DNA of 64,000 bases from an uncultured Microbacteriaceae bacterium (GCA_903940225.1 CAJAKC010000008.1:52250-116249), one strand, 5' to 3'. Positions 47,669 through 56,715 are shown, numbered from the stretch's first letter. Numbers and translations: made by a program. Notes: generated by a model not told the origin, from the sequence alone.

Positions 47669-48924
47669 GGCGTCGGGACCTTTACTCGTGACGGTGCGAG
47701 TGAACCTCGCCGAGAAGTTATCGCAAGGATTACCAGAAACGCAATTCCCCATTCGCTGAGGATGCGGCTTTCCGTAAACGTTTGGACGGTCATTGCGGTC
47801 ATGAATCCGACGGCAATGACCGCAGCCGATTGTGATGTGCGCGAGGTCTTGCGCCACAGCATCCAACCCGTCAACAAAAGCACCGCGCCGAACAGTGCGG
47901 CGCCTACGAACCCAACCTGCATCGCCAAATCAAGCCACGCGTTGTGTGCTTGTTGGACTCGAATACCGCGAATCGCGTGGAGTCCGAACCAGCCCTCCCA
48001 CGTCGGCCACCAGCTGACGAAACCAAAACCCGTTAAAGGGCTGACGGTGATTCGCTCGAGGACTGCTTCCCAAATTCCGAATCGGTTGGTCAAGTCCGGA
48101 GATTTCCCCAATGCAGCGGCTACGGAGCCCCACTGTGTGAGGGCGAAGACAATCGCACCAACGGCGCTGGCGAGTAGAACTCCGGAAGCGACCCGCGTCA
48201 CTCGCTGGGGGCGACGAGCTAGCCACGCAAGAGACCACACGCCGACCACGGCGATGCCTGCTAGGAACACTGTCGCCGACCCGGTCTTGTAAAGGATTGC
48301 GAGGGCAAGGATGGCGTCAATGCCGGTGAGGACCGTACGCGGCCTTTGAGCTAGTCGAACGAGGACAATAACGAGAAACAACAATGCGAGCATTGCGAGC
48401 AGATTGGCATTACCGACTAGTCCCTGGATTCGGCCATCCGCAGTGAAGAACAGTCCGCGGCTCCACGCGAGTTCGATGGAGGCGCCGGCCGGCACCGACA
48501 TCCCGACGGGATACAGCGGCGACCCGCTCGCGGCGACGGCGATTTCGAAAATGAGGGAAGCGCCAAGAATCAGGCGAAGCGCCGTGGCCACACGATCAAT
48601 CAGCTGGTCGAAGGGCATGAGAGTCGCGAGCGCAACACCGATGCACACCGTAAAGAAGAAGCCGAGTGTCAGCGCCGCTGAGGTCAGGGCGTAAGGCGAC
48701 CAGAGAGGCGACACCGCGATCCATCCGAAAGTGAGAAGCAGGGTGACGGGCAGGGTGCGCCACGAGACACGCTCCATAATCAGTGCGGCGATTGCCCACG
48801 CGCTGCACGCGAGTGCGAGTAAAACCCAACCGGGAACGGTTAGGAGATTCCGAAAGAAGTCGCCCGCGAACAGAACGACGAGGACGGCCACCGTCAGTGT
48901 TTCGCTCGCCAGGATTCGCCTCAT
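47665..48924 (-). CDS. O-antigen ligase/polymerase-like membrane protein
   Basis: A 419-residue protein with about ten to twelve hydrophobic segments and a long extracytoplasmic loop holding GFGFVSWWPTWEGW and RVQQAHNAWLDLAMQVGFVG, the H-N-x-[FW/L]-L-D-like segment of the Wzy_C (O-antigen ligase) family. Probably polymerises or transfers an envelope glycan. ATG 48924 is chosen because TAGGCT lies 7 nt upstream; the frame extends to 49095 antisense to manA without membrane-like residues. Confidence 0.82.
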   Translation of the reverse strand: MRRILASETLTVAVLVVLFAGDFFRNLLTVPGWVLLALACSAWAIAALIMERVSWRTLPVTLLLTFGWIAVSPLWSPYALTSAALTLGFFFTVCIGVALATLMPFDQLIDRVATALRLILGASLIFEIAVAASGSPLYPVGMSVPAGASIELAWSRGLFFTADGRIQGLVGNANLLAMLALLFLVIVLVRLAQRPRTVLTGIDAILALAILYKTGSATVFLAGIAVVGVWSLAWLARRPQRVTRVASGVLLASAVGAIVFALTQWGSVAAALGKSPDLTNRFGIWEAVLERITVSPLTGFGFVSWWPTWEGWFGLHAIRGIRVQQAHNAWLDLAMQVGFVGAALFGAVLLLTGWMLWRKTSRTSQSAAVIAVGFMTAMTVQTFTESRILSEWGIAFLVILAITSRRGSLAPSRVKVPTP

Positions 48925-48930
48925 GCTGGC

Positions 48931-48954
48931 TAGCCTAGAGGGGACTTGGAGGAG
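48931..48954. promoter_or_regulatory. Overlapping divergent -10 elements of the Wzy-like gene and manA
   Basis: TAGCCTA at 48931-48937 holds a plus-strand TAGCCT (48931-48936, for manA) and a minus-strand TAGGCT (48937-48932, 7 nt before ATG 48924). manA has a leader with GGAGGAG (48948-48954), 5 nt before GTG 48960, while the other gene would be leaderless. Confidence 0.55.
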
Positions 48955-48959
48955 TACGC

Positions 48960-50096
48960 GTGTTCGAGATAACCAATACTCCGCGGCCCTACGCTTGGGG
49001 CTCGACCCTTGCTCTCGCACAACTTCGAGGCGTTGAACCGTCCGGTCTTCCCGAAGCCGAGATGTGGTTTGGTGACCACCCCGCAAACCCTGCACGGCGC
49101 CTCGTTGACGGGCGCACGCTCATCGAATGGGAAGCGGAGGATGCGACGCGGGAGCCGCTCGCCTTTCTCCTCAAAATTCTTGCCGTCGCCACACCGCTGT
49201 CGGTTCAGGTTCATCCCACCCGTGAAGCAGCACGCGCCGGTTTCGATCATGAAAACGCGGCGGGAATTCCTCTCGATTCGCCGCTGCGAAACTACAAGGA
49301 CGCCAACCACAAACCGGAGATCATCCGAGCCGTGACCGAGTTCTCTGCTCTGAGTGGTTTTCGCCCAGCCAGTGAGCGAATGGACATCCTGGTGCACCTC
49401 ATTGGCGCGGGAGTCCCCGGCGCGGCCCAGCTTGCTCTCGCGTGCGAGGGGGGAGTCCGCGGCGGCGTCGAAGGAATCGTCCGTCATGACGAGTTTGCTC
49501 GCCAATTGGCTCGCGCTCTGGCGGGCCCTTCGGTGAGCACGGGACTTCGCCACGTTGATGACGCCGTTGCAACAGCACGACTGGTCGCGCTTGCATTTCC
49601 CGACGACCCCGGTGTCGCCCTCGCGCTTCTCCTCAACCACATCGTGCTGTCCCCCGGGGAGGCGCTCGCCGTCCCGGCGGGAACAGTGCACGCCTACCTG
49701 TCCGGCCTCGGGGTCGAGGTCATGGCATCCAGCGACAACGTCCTGCGAGGGGGGCTCACGACCAAGCACATCGATGCGGAAGAATTCATCGCCGCAGCCG
49801 ATTGGAGCGAGGAGCAGCCGGTCCCCATCGTTCCGATCGTGGACGGGGCAACTAAAGAATTCCGATCTGATTTCCCCGATTGTGCCCTGACGGAGATAAA
49901 CGTGAATGGGTCTCATTCCGTTGCGTTTGCAGGCCCCGCCGTGGCACTCGTCCTTGACGGCGAAGTGACCGTGTCCGCCGCGTCATCGCTCGTTTTGACC
50001 CCGGGTCGCGCAGCCTTTATCGAGTCCGGGGACGGCGCCGTGTCGTTCGACGGCCGCGGCGTCGTTGTTGTCGCGAGCGGCGTCGTCAACGCCTGA
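48960..50096 (+). CDS. manA: Mannose-6-phosphate isomerase, type I
   Basis: A 378-residue zinc enzyme interconverting fructose 6-P and mannose 6-P. TPRPYAWGSTLALAQLRG, EMWFGDHPANPA, LSVQVHPTREAAR and NYKDANHKPEIIRAVTEF contain the zinc ligands and active-site residues of type I PMI. GTG 48960 is supported by GGAGGAG. With manB (55.2 kb) and manC (23.2 kb) it completes GDP-mannose synthesis. Confidence 0.95.
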   Translation: MFEITNTPRPYAWGSTLALAQLRGVEPSGLPEAEMWFGDHPANPARRLVDGRTLIEWEAEDATREPLAFLLKILAVATPLSVQVHPTREAARAGFDHENAAGIPLDSPLRNYKDANHKPEIIRAVTEFSALSGFRPASERMDILVHLIGAGVPGAAQLALACEGGVRGGVEGIVRHDEFARQLARALAGPSVSTGLRHVDDAVATARLVALAFPDDPGVALALLLNHIVLSPGEALAVPAGTVHAYLSGLGVEVMASSDNVLRGGLTTKHIDAEEFIAAADWSEEQPVPIVPIVDGATKEFRSDFPDCALTEINVNGSHSVAFAGPAVALVLDGEVTVSAASSLVLTPGRAAFIESGDGAVSFDGRGVVVVASGVVNA

Positions 50097-50137
50097 AGTC
50101 CGACACGCCCGCCGCGCAATTCACGCGGTACCTGAAC

Positions 50138-50166
50138 TTGACTATTGCGAATAACAACGGTGTAAT
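50138..50166 (+). promoter_or_regulatory. whiB promoter (-35 and -10)
   Basis: TTGACT (50138-50143) and TGTAAT (50161-50166) are separated by exactly 17 bp. This is the best-formed -35/-10 pair in the window. Predicted leader is ~30 nt and includes GAAGGG before ATG 50201. Confidence 0.7.
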
Positions 50167-50200
50167 TAGCACAGTAGTTTTTCCACAGAAGGGTCTCCAC

Positions 50201-50515
50201 ATGACCGATTACACCAACGACACCCCGAGTGACTGGTTCGCCGATCCGATTACACGAGGCGTCCCCGGAACCGGTAACGAGGTTATCGGTGACGACAACC
50301 CGCTTTCCTGGCAGGCGGACGCCCTCTGCTCGCAGACTGACCCCGAAGCCTTCTTCCCCGAAAAAGGCGGATCAACTCGCGACGCGAAGCGCATCTGCAC
50401 CCAGTGCACCGTCCGTGATGAGTGTCTCGAGTTCGCCCTCGACAACGATGAACGATTCGGAATCTGGGGCGGTCTTTCGGAGCGCGAACGCCGCAAGTTC
50501 CGTCGCCGCGGCTAA
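50201..50515 (+). CDS. whiB: WhiB-family transcription factor (WhiB2-like)
   Basis: A 104-residue [4Fe-4S] regulator found only in actinobacteria and their phages. Cysteines 43, 66, 69 and 75 (C-x22-C-x2-C-x5-C) ligate the cluster; the G-[VI]-W-G-G turn is GIWGG (87-91), followed by a basic tail ERRKFRRRG for DNA contact. The position by manA, a Rv3259-like protein, DUF3499 and manB matches WhiB2 (WhmD), which governs septation in mycobacteria. The open frame starts at 50138 but ATG 50201 lies downstream of the promoter. Confidence 0.92.
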   Translation: MTDYTNDTPSDWFADPITRGVPGTGNEVIGDDNPLSWQADALCSQTDPEAFFPEKGGSTRDAKRICTQCTVRDECLEFALDNDERFGIWGGLSERERRKFRRRG

Positions 50516-50519
50516 CCGA

Positions 50520-50525
50520 TAGGGT
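50520..50525 (+). promoter_or_regulatory. -10 element of the glycosyltransferase gene, leaderless on TTG
   Basis: TAGGGT ends 6 nt before TTG 50532. No ATG or GTG lies nearby in frame. Confidence 0.45.
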
Positions 50526-50531
50526 CGCCGC

Positions 50532-53225
50532 TTGGTTTCTCGTGACGCAGTCGCGGTCGTCGTTGTCGTACGACGGCACCCGGGTCGTCTCGCAAACGTC
50601 CTCGCAGCATTGGCGAGTGAGGTGCCTACATCAGGAATCATTGTTGCGAATTTGAGCGGCACCGAGCTGTCACTTCCAGCGGGGATAGCCGTCGTTACTC
50701 TTCCCGAAACGCTGACGCTGTCCGAAGCCGTTTCGCGGGTGATTCAGTCACACCCGAGTGAGTTGCTGTGGATTGTGCGTGATGACTCGGTTCCGCGCGT
50801 GGGTGCTTTTCGAGCGTTGCGTGCGGTTTTCGACACAAGTCCGTCAGCGGGAATCGTGGGACCCAAGCAACTTGATGCGGATTTGCCCATTGAAATCCGC
50901 GAAATGGGCGAATCGATCTCGCGCTCGGGTTTTGCGGTTCAATTGGCCGAACGGGAAATGGATCAGGGGCAGTACGACCGGCAGAGTGATGTGCTCGGTG
51001 TCGGTGAAGCGGGCATGCTCGTCCGCCGTTCAATTTGGGACCAACTGGCGGGGTTTGACCCGGCACTCGAAGTCGTCGACGGCGCGCTGGACTTTTGTTA
51101 CCGTGCGCGCGCTGCTGGATGGCGCGTCGAGATTGTTCCCAGCGCGGTCATCGAGACGCTCTCGTCATCGCTGGAAGCGACGCTGGGAGAGGTGTCACTC
51201 GCGCGAATTGTGCGCGAGGAGGCGAAGGCTCGTGCACACCGCGTGCTTTCCTACCTCACGGTAATCCTTTCCCCGTTTCGCGGGATGAGCCTGTTGGCCG
51301 GCGCCACCGCGCGAGGGTTTGCTCGATTTCTCCGAAAACAGCCCAACCCTTTTGCGGAACTCGCCGGCACCTTTGCGGGAGTTGTTCGCATTGGAGCTAT
51401 CGCCACGTCGCGTCGTTCGATAGCGCGAACCTCGACACAACCGATTGATCGTGCTCGACTGTTTGTGACGAGGACGGATATGGCACGCCGTCGGTCACTC
51501 GAACGCGACGATCGCCGCGCCGCGCTAGAAGCCTTGGACACGGGGCCTCGTCTCGGATTCGGTCAATTGGGGTTGTGGATGACCGCGGCCGCCGGGTTGG
51601 TTGGACTCATTCTTGGGCACAGCTATGTGGGCGCCGAAGCCTTGAGCGGGGGTGCTATGCTTCCCCTGCCGGATTCAATTATCGCTGTGTGGTCCTCGGT
51701 CGGGGCGACCTGGACGCCCATCGCCGGCGGTCTCGAGAGTGCCCCTGACGGCTTCAGCGTGCTCATGGCGGCGCTCGCGACCCTCACCTGGTGGGATCCC
51801 AACGTTGCGCTTGTCGGGTTGTGGTTGCTCGCGGTCCCCCTCTCGTTCGTCGCGGGCTGGGTCGGTGCCGGCGCTGTCACTATCAAGTCCGGTACCGCGT
51901 TTCTCGTTGCCACAATATGGACCCTGATGCCGTCGCTTCACGTCGCCCTTGCCGAGGGACGCATCGGGGCGGTTCTTGCGCACATCGCCATCCCGCTCAC
52001 CATGAGGGCGCTGTGTGGGCGGGGAATCGTGTCGGGCGGGTGGTATGCCCTCCTGGCAGCGACCGTGTGGGTTTCGGTCCCTGCGCTTGCCCCGGTCATT
52101 GTGCTCGCGACGATTGTGCGGGCTGCCGCGGGCCGCCCCGCCATTGTGCTCGCGTTGGTACCTGCCCTAGCGCTGGAATGGCCGCGAATCATCGAGTCCG
52201 CAATGGGAAACCCCCTCACCTACTTTGCGGATCGCGGGGTTCCCGCGGCGGCAATCGCCCCGCCTCTCGACATCTATCACTTGTGGGCGGTTGCACCGTC
52301 GATCCCGCTTCTGGATTCGGCCGTGGCGGGAATCGTCGTTCTCGCTATCGTCATCGTTTCAGTCGTTGCGACAATCGTGGTCGTCGCAACGGGTTACGCT
52401 CGACTCGGGGCAATTGTCTCCATTGCGTCGGTCGGTGTTCTCACTCTCGTTGTCCTGACGCCTTTGCCGTTGGCCCGTATCGCGGATCAGACCGTTTCCA
52501 TCTCTCCCGGTGCCGTTCTCGATCCGCTGTGGTTCGCGCTCGCCATGGGAATCGCCGTGCTGTCCTCAACGAGCGGAATAGGGCGGGCCATCGCAACTCC
52601 CGCTGCGCTCGCCAGCTTTGCCGCAGTCTCTCTGTCGACGATAGCGCTGCCCTTTCTCGGCGGGACTCTCGTGCAGGCGTCCCCGATTCGCTCCGTACCC
52701 GCATACGTCGAGGCGGAAACCCGAACCCATCCGGAGTCGGGAACGCTCATCATCACTCCGCGAGAAGACTCACTCGTGGCCGAGTTACAGCGCGGTAGCG
52801 GCGCAATGCTGACCGACTGGACGGCAACCGCGGCAACCCGTCGCGAGGTATCGAGCACAGAGGCCGCCATCGCAACGATTGCCGGAAATCTGATTGTCGA
52901 AAGTGGGTTCGACATTGTGCCAGCGGCGTCCGAACTCAACATTCGGTTCGTGCTTCTCAAGGCCGACCCGACGAGTCCCTCTGTTTCGGCGATTGCTTCT
53001 CACGCTGGGCTGAGTCAAGTGGGCCAGACGGATACTGGTGTCTTGTGGGTCGTTGGCGGTGACCCGGGGTCGAGCAGCGCACACTCGGGTCGAAACGTCG
53101 TCTATGTCGTGGGTGCGGCCCTCGCTGTGTTGGTGGCCCTTATCGCCGCAATTCCCACCTCGTTACCGCGCCGTCGTATTGGAACCGATGAACTCGTTCT
53201 CACGACGGGGGAAACCGATGCGTGA
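50532..53225 (+). CDS. Large membrane glycosyltransferase (GT2-like N-domain)
   Basis: An 897-residue protein. Residues ~1-240 are a GT-A fold: VVVVVRRHPGRLANVLAAL, the acidic site IVRDDSVPRVGAFR, VGEAGMLVRRSIWDQLAGFDP and DGALDFCYRARAAGWRV. After a basic linker (~250-340) come about twelve hydrophobic segments, then a short extracytoplasmic tail. This architecture is common next to WhiB2 in Microbacteriaceae-like genomes and probably builds an envelope polysaccharide; donor and acceptor are unknown. The start is TTG 50532. It overlaps the DUF5719 gene by 8 bp. Confidence 0.82.
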   Translation: MVSRDAVAVVVVVRRHPGRLANVLAALASEVPTSGIIVANLSGTELSLPAGIAVVTLPETLTLSEAVSRVIQSHPSELLWIVRDDSVPRVGAFRALRAVFDTSPSAGIVGPKQLDADLPIEIREMGESISRSGFAVQLAEREMDQGQYDRQSDVLGVGEAGMLVRRSIWDQLAGFDPALEVVDGALDFCYRARAAGWRVEIVPSAVIETLSSSLEATLGEVSLARIVREEAKARAHRVLSYLTVILSPFRGMSLLAGATARGFARFLRKQPNPFAELAGTFAGVVRIGAIATSRRSIARTSTQPIDRARLFVTRTDMARRRSLERDDRRAALEALDTGPRLGFGQLGLWMTAAAGLVGLILGHSYVGAEALSGGAMLPLPDSIIAVWSSVGATWTPIAGGLESAPDGFSVLMAALATLTWWDPNVALVGLWLLAVPLSFVAGWVGAGAVTIKSGTAFLVATIWTLMPSLHVALAEGRIGAVLAHIAIPLTMRALCGRGIVSGGWYALLAATVWVSVPALAPVIVLATIVRAAAGRPAIVLALVPALALEWPRIIESAMGNPLTYFADRGVPAAAIAPPLDIYHLWAVAPSIPLLDSAVAGIVVLAIVIVSVVATIVVVATGYARLGAIVSIASVGVLTLVVLTPLPLARIADQTVSISPGAVLDPLWFALAMGIAVLSSTSGIGRAIATPAALASFAAVSLSTIALPFLGGTLVQASPIRSVPAYVEAETRTHPESGTLIITPREDSLVAELQRGSGAMLTDWTATAATRREVSSTEAAIATIAGNLIVESGFDIVPAASELNIRFVLLKADPTSPSVSAIASHAGLSQVGQTDTGVLWVVGGDPGSSSAHSGRNVVYVVGAALAVLVALIAAIPTSLPRRRIGTDELVLTTGETDA

Positions 53226-54579
53226 CGTTCGGTCGCTCAGCATCGCGGCAGTCACTGTCGCGACACTTGCCGGCGTTGCTGCCATCTCAGTTCTCGGCTG
53301 GACGCCGCTCGAACTAGCCGCTCCGACGGTTTCGACCGTGGTCGCACCCGAAGCGGTTTCCCGCAACCTCAATTGCTCAGGAAATGTGCTCGCATCGGTC
53401 GCCGATGCGTCGAAGTGGACTCGAATCGGCAAGGTCGCAACGGGAATCTCGGGTGGTAACCGCGTGGGCGAATTCCTCACGGAAACAGACGCGCTGGGCG
53501 CGATTATCGCCTACGAAGGATCACCAGAGGCCGTTGCCGCGACCGAATCGGTGTCACTCGACAACGACATCGCCGCCGGATACCTTGCCGCGGAGTGCGG
53601 CGACCCGGCGAACAGTCAATGGCTTGTTGGCGGCAGCACTCAAACCGGTCGTGACGCGGTGTTGACCATCGCGAACGGCTCGGGAGTTGATGCCCGAATC
53701 GATCTCGAATTCTGGGGCGCGAACGGACCCATCACCGCGCCGGCCGCCGCGGGGCTTGTCATCGCAGCCGGGGCCGCGAAGTCGTATTCCGTGGCTGGTT
53801 TTGCCCCCAACGAGCCGTCGCCCGTGGTGCACGTCATCAGCAACGGTGCGCCGGTGTGGGCGACACTTCAGGTGTCAACCATTCGCGGACTGACCCCTGG
53901 GGGGCTCGACCGGATTGTGCCAGTTCTCGAACCGTCCACAAATGTTTTCATCCCCATCGTTCGCCCTCCGGAGGAAACCGTCATTGGGCCGCTTCGCGTC
54001 GATCCCGATTACGCCGACACCGTGACGACAGTGCGATTACTGGCACCGGGCGAAACCGACGGTACCGCGACGGTGACCGTTTCCTCGTTCGATGGCGGCG
54101 ACCCGGTCGTCATCGCGACGGCCGTCGCTGCGGGTGAGGTGGTGGACATCGCGATCGATGAGCTCGCCGAGGGTGATTTCACCATCACGGTCGACTCCGA
54201 TGTGCCGATACTCGCCTCCGCACGCTTCTCGTCTTATTCCGATTCCTCCCGCATCACCGACATGGCGTGGTCACCGGGCATTCCCGCGAGGGCCGGACTA
54301 GCGATGTCGTACGTTCCAGTTGACGAATCAACATTGGCGATCGTCAACAGCGGTGACACGGATGCCAGCGTCGATGTCACCGCCGCGGGGGAAACGACCA
54401 CGGTGACGGTTTCTGCCCACAGTTCGCTGAAACTTACGGTGGGGCGCGGCGCTGTAGCGGTCAGCAGCGAATCGCCGCTGGCGTCCGGTGTCGTGATCGA
54501 GACTCGGGATGGTGTCGCAACTCTGCGACTGCCGACCGAACCACTCGGTTCGCGGTCGGTGCACGTTATCGCTCACTAA
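53218..54579 (+). CDS. DUF5719-family secreted/anchored protein
   Basis: A 453-residue protein with one N-terminal membrane or signal segment (LSIAAVTVATLAGVAAISVLG region) and a long Ser/Thr/Val-rich beta-type extracytoplasmic part, including two cysteines at NLNCSGN and AAECGDP. Matches the DUF5719 family that sits beside this glycosyltransferase in actinobacteria; function unknown. ATG 53218 overlaps the glycosyltransferase stop, indicating a coupled pair. Its stop shares CTAA (54576-54579) with the next gene. Confidence 0.8.
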   Translation: MRDVRSLSIAAVTVATLAGVAAISVLGWTPLELAAPTVSTVVAPEAVSRNLNCSGNVLASVADASKWTRIGKVATGISGGNRVGEFLTETDALGAIIAYEGSPEAVAATESVSLDNDIAAGYLAAECGDPANSQWLVGGSTQTGRDAVLTIANGSGVDARIDLEFWGANGPITAPAAAGLVIAAGAAKSYSVAGFAPNEPSPVVHVISNGAPVWATLQVSTIRGLTPGGLDRIVPVLEPSTNVFIPIVRPPEETVIGPLRVDPDYADTVTTVRLLAPGETDGTATVTVSSFDGGDPVVIATAVAAGEVVDIAIDELAEGDFTITVDSDVPILASARFSSYSDSSRITDMAWSPGIPARAGLAMSYVPVDESTLAIVNSGDTDASVDVTAAGETTTVTVSAHSSLKLTVGRGAVAVSSESPLASGVVIETRDGVATLRLPTEPLGSRSVHVIAH

Positions 54580-54992
54580 GAGTGCGGGAAGTACCGTTTC
54601 GGGGCAAATTCGTAGGGGTCTTCCCCGACGAGTTCGGCGATCGCCTCGATAACGGCCGATTCGATGTTGTTGCGGCGATGCCAGTCATCGGCGCGGTGGA
54701 GTTTAGTCATGCGTTCGATCGGCAGGCGGTACACAATCACGCGACTTTCGGCGGGAATGACCGACCACATTCGCGGCCGGCCGTCGGCAAGCTCACCCGA
54801 CGGCAGCGACGCCATTTCGACGCGGACACCATTCATTTTTGCGGGCTGAACGTCGCACAGATAATTGATGACGTCCTTGGCAACATCGACAAAGAACGCC
54901 GTTCGCCCGCCCGCATCTGCTGCGGCAATCCCGCGTGCGTCCGACCGAACGGCACGCCCGTGGCGGGAGGCGGGTTTCTTGTCGGCGACCAT
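54576..54992 (-). CDS. Rv3259-like protein annotated as metallopeptidase family
   Basis: A 138-residue protein, the same size as mycobacterial Rv3259. RVIVYRLPIERMTK and SAVIEAIAELVGEDPYEFAP align with the family core. Although such proteins are often named metallopeptidase (zincin-like), no HExxH is present, so protease activity is doubtful. ATG 54992 has TACGCT 6 nt upstream. Genome context (WhiB2, DUF3499, manB) is the strongest evidence. Confidence 0.72.
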   Translation of the reverse strand: MVADKKPASRHGRAVRSDARGIAAADAGGRTAFFVDVAKDVINYLCDVQPAKMNGVRVEMASLPSGELADGRPRMWSVIPAESRVIVYRLPIERMTKLHRADDWHRRNNIESAVIEAIAELVGEDPYEFAPKRYFPHS

Positions 54993-54998
54993 GCCTCC

Positions 54999-55022
54999 AG
55001 CGTAACCATTGCGCGATAGCCT
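54999..55022. promoter_or_regulatory. Divergent -10 elements between the Rv3259-like and DUF3499 genes
   Basis: Minus strand: TACGCT (55004-54999), 6 nt before ATG 54992. Plus strand: TAGCCT (55017-55022), 9 nt before ATG 55032, with GAGG between; this one may be leadered or leaderless. Confidence 0.4.
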
Positions 55023-55031
55023 TTTGAGGCA

Positions 55032-55241
55032 ATGAACCGACCCTGCCAAAAGCCCGGATGTTCGCGCGACGCCACCGCCACTCTGACCCTCGATTACGCG
55101 GCGAAAGTTGCGGTTCTCGGTCCGCTCAGTCCCGTCACCGATCCGACTGCTCTTGATTTATGTGTTCCGCACGCGACCGCCTTCTCCGCCCCACAGGGCT
55201 GGAAATTGGTGCGGTATCGTGAACGGAACGAGGGAGGCTGA
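55032..55241 (+). CDS. DUF3499-family small protein
   Basis: A 69-residue protein. The family core is recognisable: C5 and C10 in MNRPCQKPGCSRDATATLT, YAAKVAVLGPL, and LDLCVPHA with C44 and H47, then APQGWKLVR. The C-x4-C...C-x2-H pattern suggests a small zinc-binding fold. Function unknown. Orthologues sit beside Rv3259 and manB in most actinobacteria; manB starts 2 nt later, so they are one transcript. Confidence 0.85.
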   Translation: MNRPCQKPGCSRDATATLTLDYAAKVAVLGPLSPVTDPTALDLCVPHATAFSAPQGWKLVRYRERNEGG

Positions 55242-55243
55242 GA

Positions 55244-56701
55244 ATGTCGGTTGATTTGACGCAAATCGTCAAGACCTACGACATCCGCGGGCTCGTCGGA
55301 AGCCAACTGACGGAGGACGTTGTCGAGGCCCTCGCTGGGGCGTTCGTCGACGAAATCGGGGCCGCCGGACAATCGGTTGTGGTTGGCTACGACATGCGCG
55401 ACTCGTCTCCCGGCTTTGCCGATGCCTTTGCTCGCGGTGCGACCGCTCGTGGCGCGTCGGTGGTGTCGATCGGCGAATGTTCCACCGACATGACCTACTA
55501 CGCGTCGGGCGCGTGGTCGATGCCGTCCGCGATGTTCACCGCTTCACACAACCCGGCCACGTACAACGGAATAAAGCTTTCGCGTTCGGGGGCCGAGCCG
55601 CTCAGTCTCGATTCCGGGCTGGGCGCGATTCGAGACCGCGCCCGTGACTACCTCGACACCGGGATTCCGGTCGTGGAATCGCCGGGTTCGATCACCTCCC
55701 GCGAGGTCATCGCGGATTACGCAGCCTACCTTCGCTCGCTGGTCGATCTTGGGTCGATTCGCCCGCTGAAAATCGTCGTCGACGCGGGAAATGGAATGGG
55801 CGGGTTGACGGTTCCCGCGGTGTTCGGCACCACAGCCGGCCTCGCGGCTCTCCCGCTGGATGTCATCCCGCTGTATTTCGAGCTGGATGGCACTTTTCCC
55901 AATCACGAGGCGAATCCGCTTAACCCGGACAACCTCGTTGACCTTCAGCGAGCGGTCGTTGCCCACGGAGCCGACGTCGGTCTCGCGTTTGACGGCGACG
56001 CGGATCGGTGCTTCGTCATCGATGAACGCGGGGAACCCGTCACTCCGTCGGCGGTCACCGCGATTGTTGCTCTGCGCGAGATTAGGCGGGTTCGCGCCGC
56101 GGGCGAGACGCCCATCACGGTTCTTCACAACCTCATCACGTCGCGCATTGTGCCGGAAATGATTCGTGCCGCTGGGGCAATTCCCGTTCGAACTAACGTT
56201 GGTCACTCACTCATCAAAAAGGTTATGCGCGATACGGGAGCCGTTTTCGGCGGTGAACACTCGGCTCACTACTACTTTCGAGATTTTTGGAGCGCGGACA
56301 ACGGGATGCTCGCCGCGATGCACGTCCTCGCCGAATTCGGCAACCAGACTCAACCCCTCTCACAGTTTGCGGAAAAGTTTTCACCGTACGCCGAGAGCGG
56401 CGAGATTAACACGCGCGTGCCCGATGTTGCTGCTGCCCTGGATCGCATTCGCGAGGAGTTTGCTGGCCGCGGAGAGTTCGACACCCTTGACGGCCTCACC
56501 GTGTCGGGGGGCTCCGTCGTCGACGATTCACTTGCGCCCGCGCCGGGCGAAACGCGAGATTTCTGGTGGCTCAACGTCCGGCCGTCCAACACCGAGCCCC
56601 TCTTGCGCCTCAACGTCGAAGCCGCGACTCCCGAGCTCATGGCGACGCTTCGAGATGACGCTCTCGCCATCATTAGGCAGAATGTAACGGTCGAGTCGTG
56701 A
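55244..56701 (+). CDS. manB: Phosphomannomutase/phosphoglucomutase
   Basis: A 485-residue mutase interconverting mannose 6-P and 1-P. Phosphoserine loop TASHNPATYNGIKLSRSG, Mg loop LAFDGDADRCFVID, sugar loop GGEHSAHYYF and phosphate loop RPSNTEPLLRLNVE are intact. It starts with ATG 55244 after GGGAGGCTGAGA. It links manA and manC in GDP-mannose synthesis. Confidence 0.94.
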   Translation: MSVDLTQIVKTYDIRGLVGSQLTEDVVEALAGAFVDEIGAAGQSVVVGYDMRDSSPGFADAFARGATARGASVVSIGECSTDMTYYASGAWSMPSAMFTASHNPATYNGIKLSRSGAEPLSLDSGLGAIRDRARDYLDTGIPVVESPGSITSREVIADYAAYLRSLVDLGSIRPLKIVVDAGNGMGGLTVPAVFGTTAGLAALPLDVIPLYFELDGTFPNHEANPLNPDNLVDLQRAVVAHGADVGLAFDGDADRCFVIDERGEPVTPSAVTAIVALREIRRVRAAGETPITVLHNLITSRIVPEMIRAAGAIPVRTNVGHSLIKKVMRDTGAVFGGEHSAHYYFRDFWSADNGMLAAMHVLAEFGNQTQPLSQFAEKFSPYAESGEINTRVPDVAAALDRIREEFAGRGEFDTLDGLTVSGGSVVDDSLAPAPGETRDFWWLNVRPSNTEPLLRLNVEAATPELMATLRDDALAIIRQNVTVES

Positions 56702-56715
56702 ACGGAGGTGCAAAC

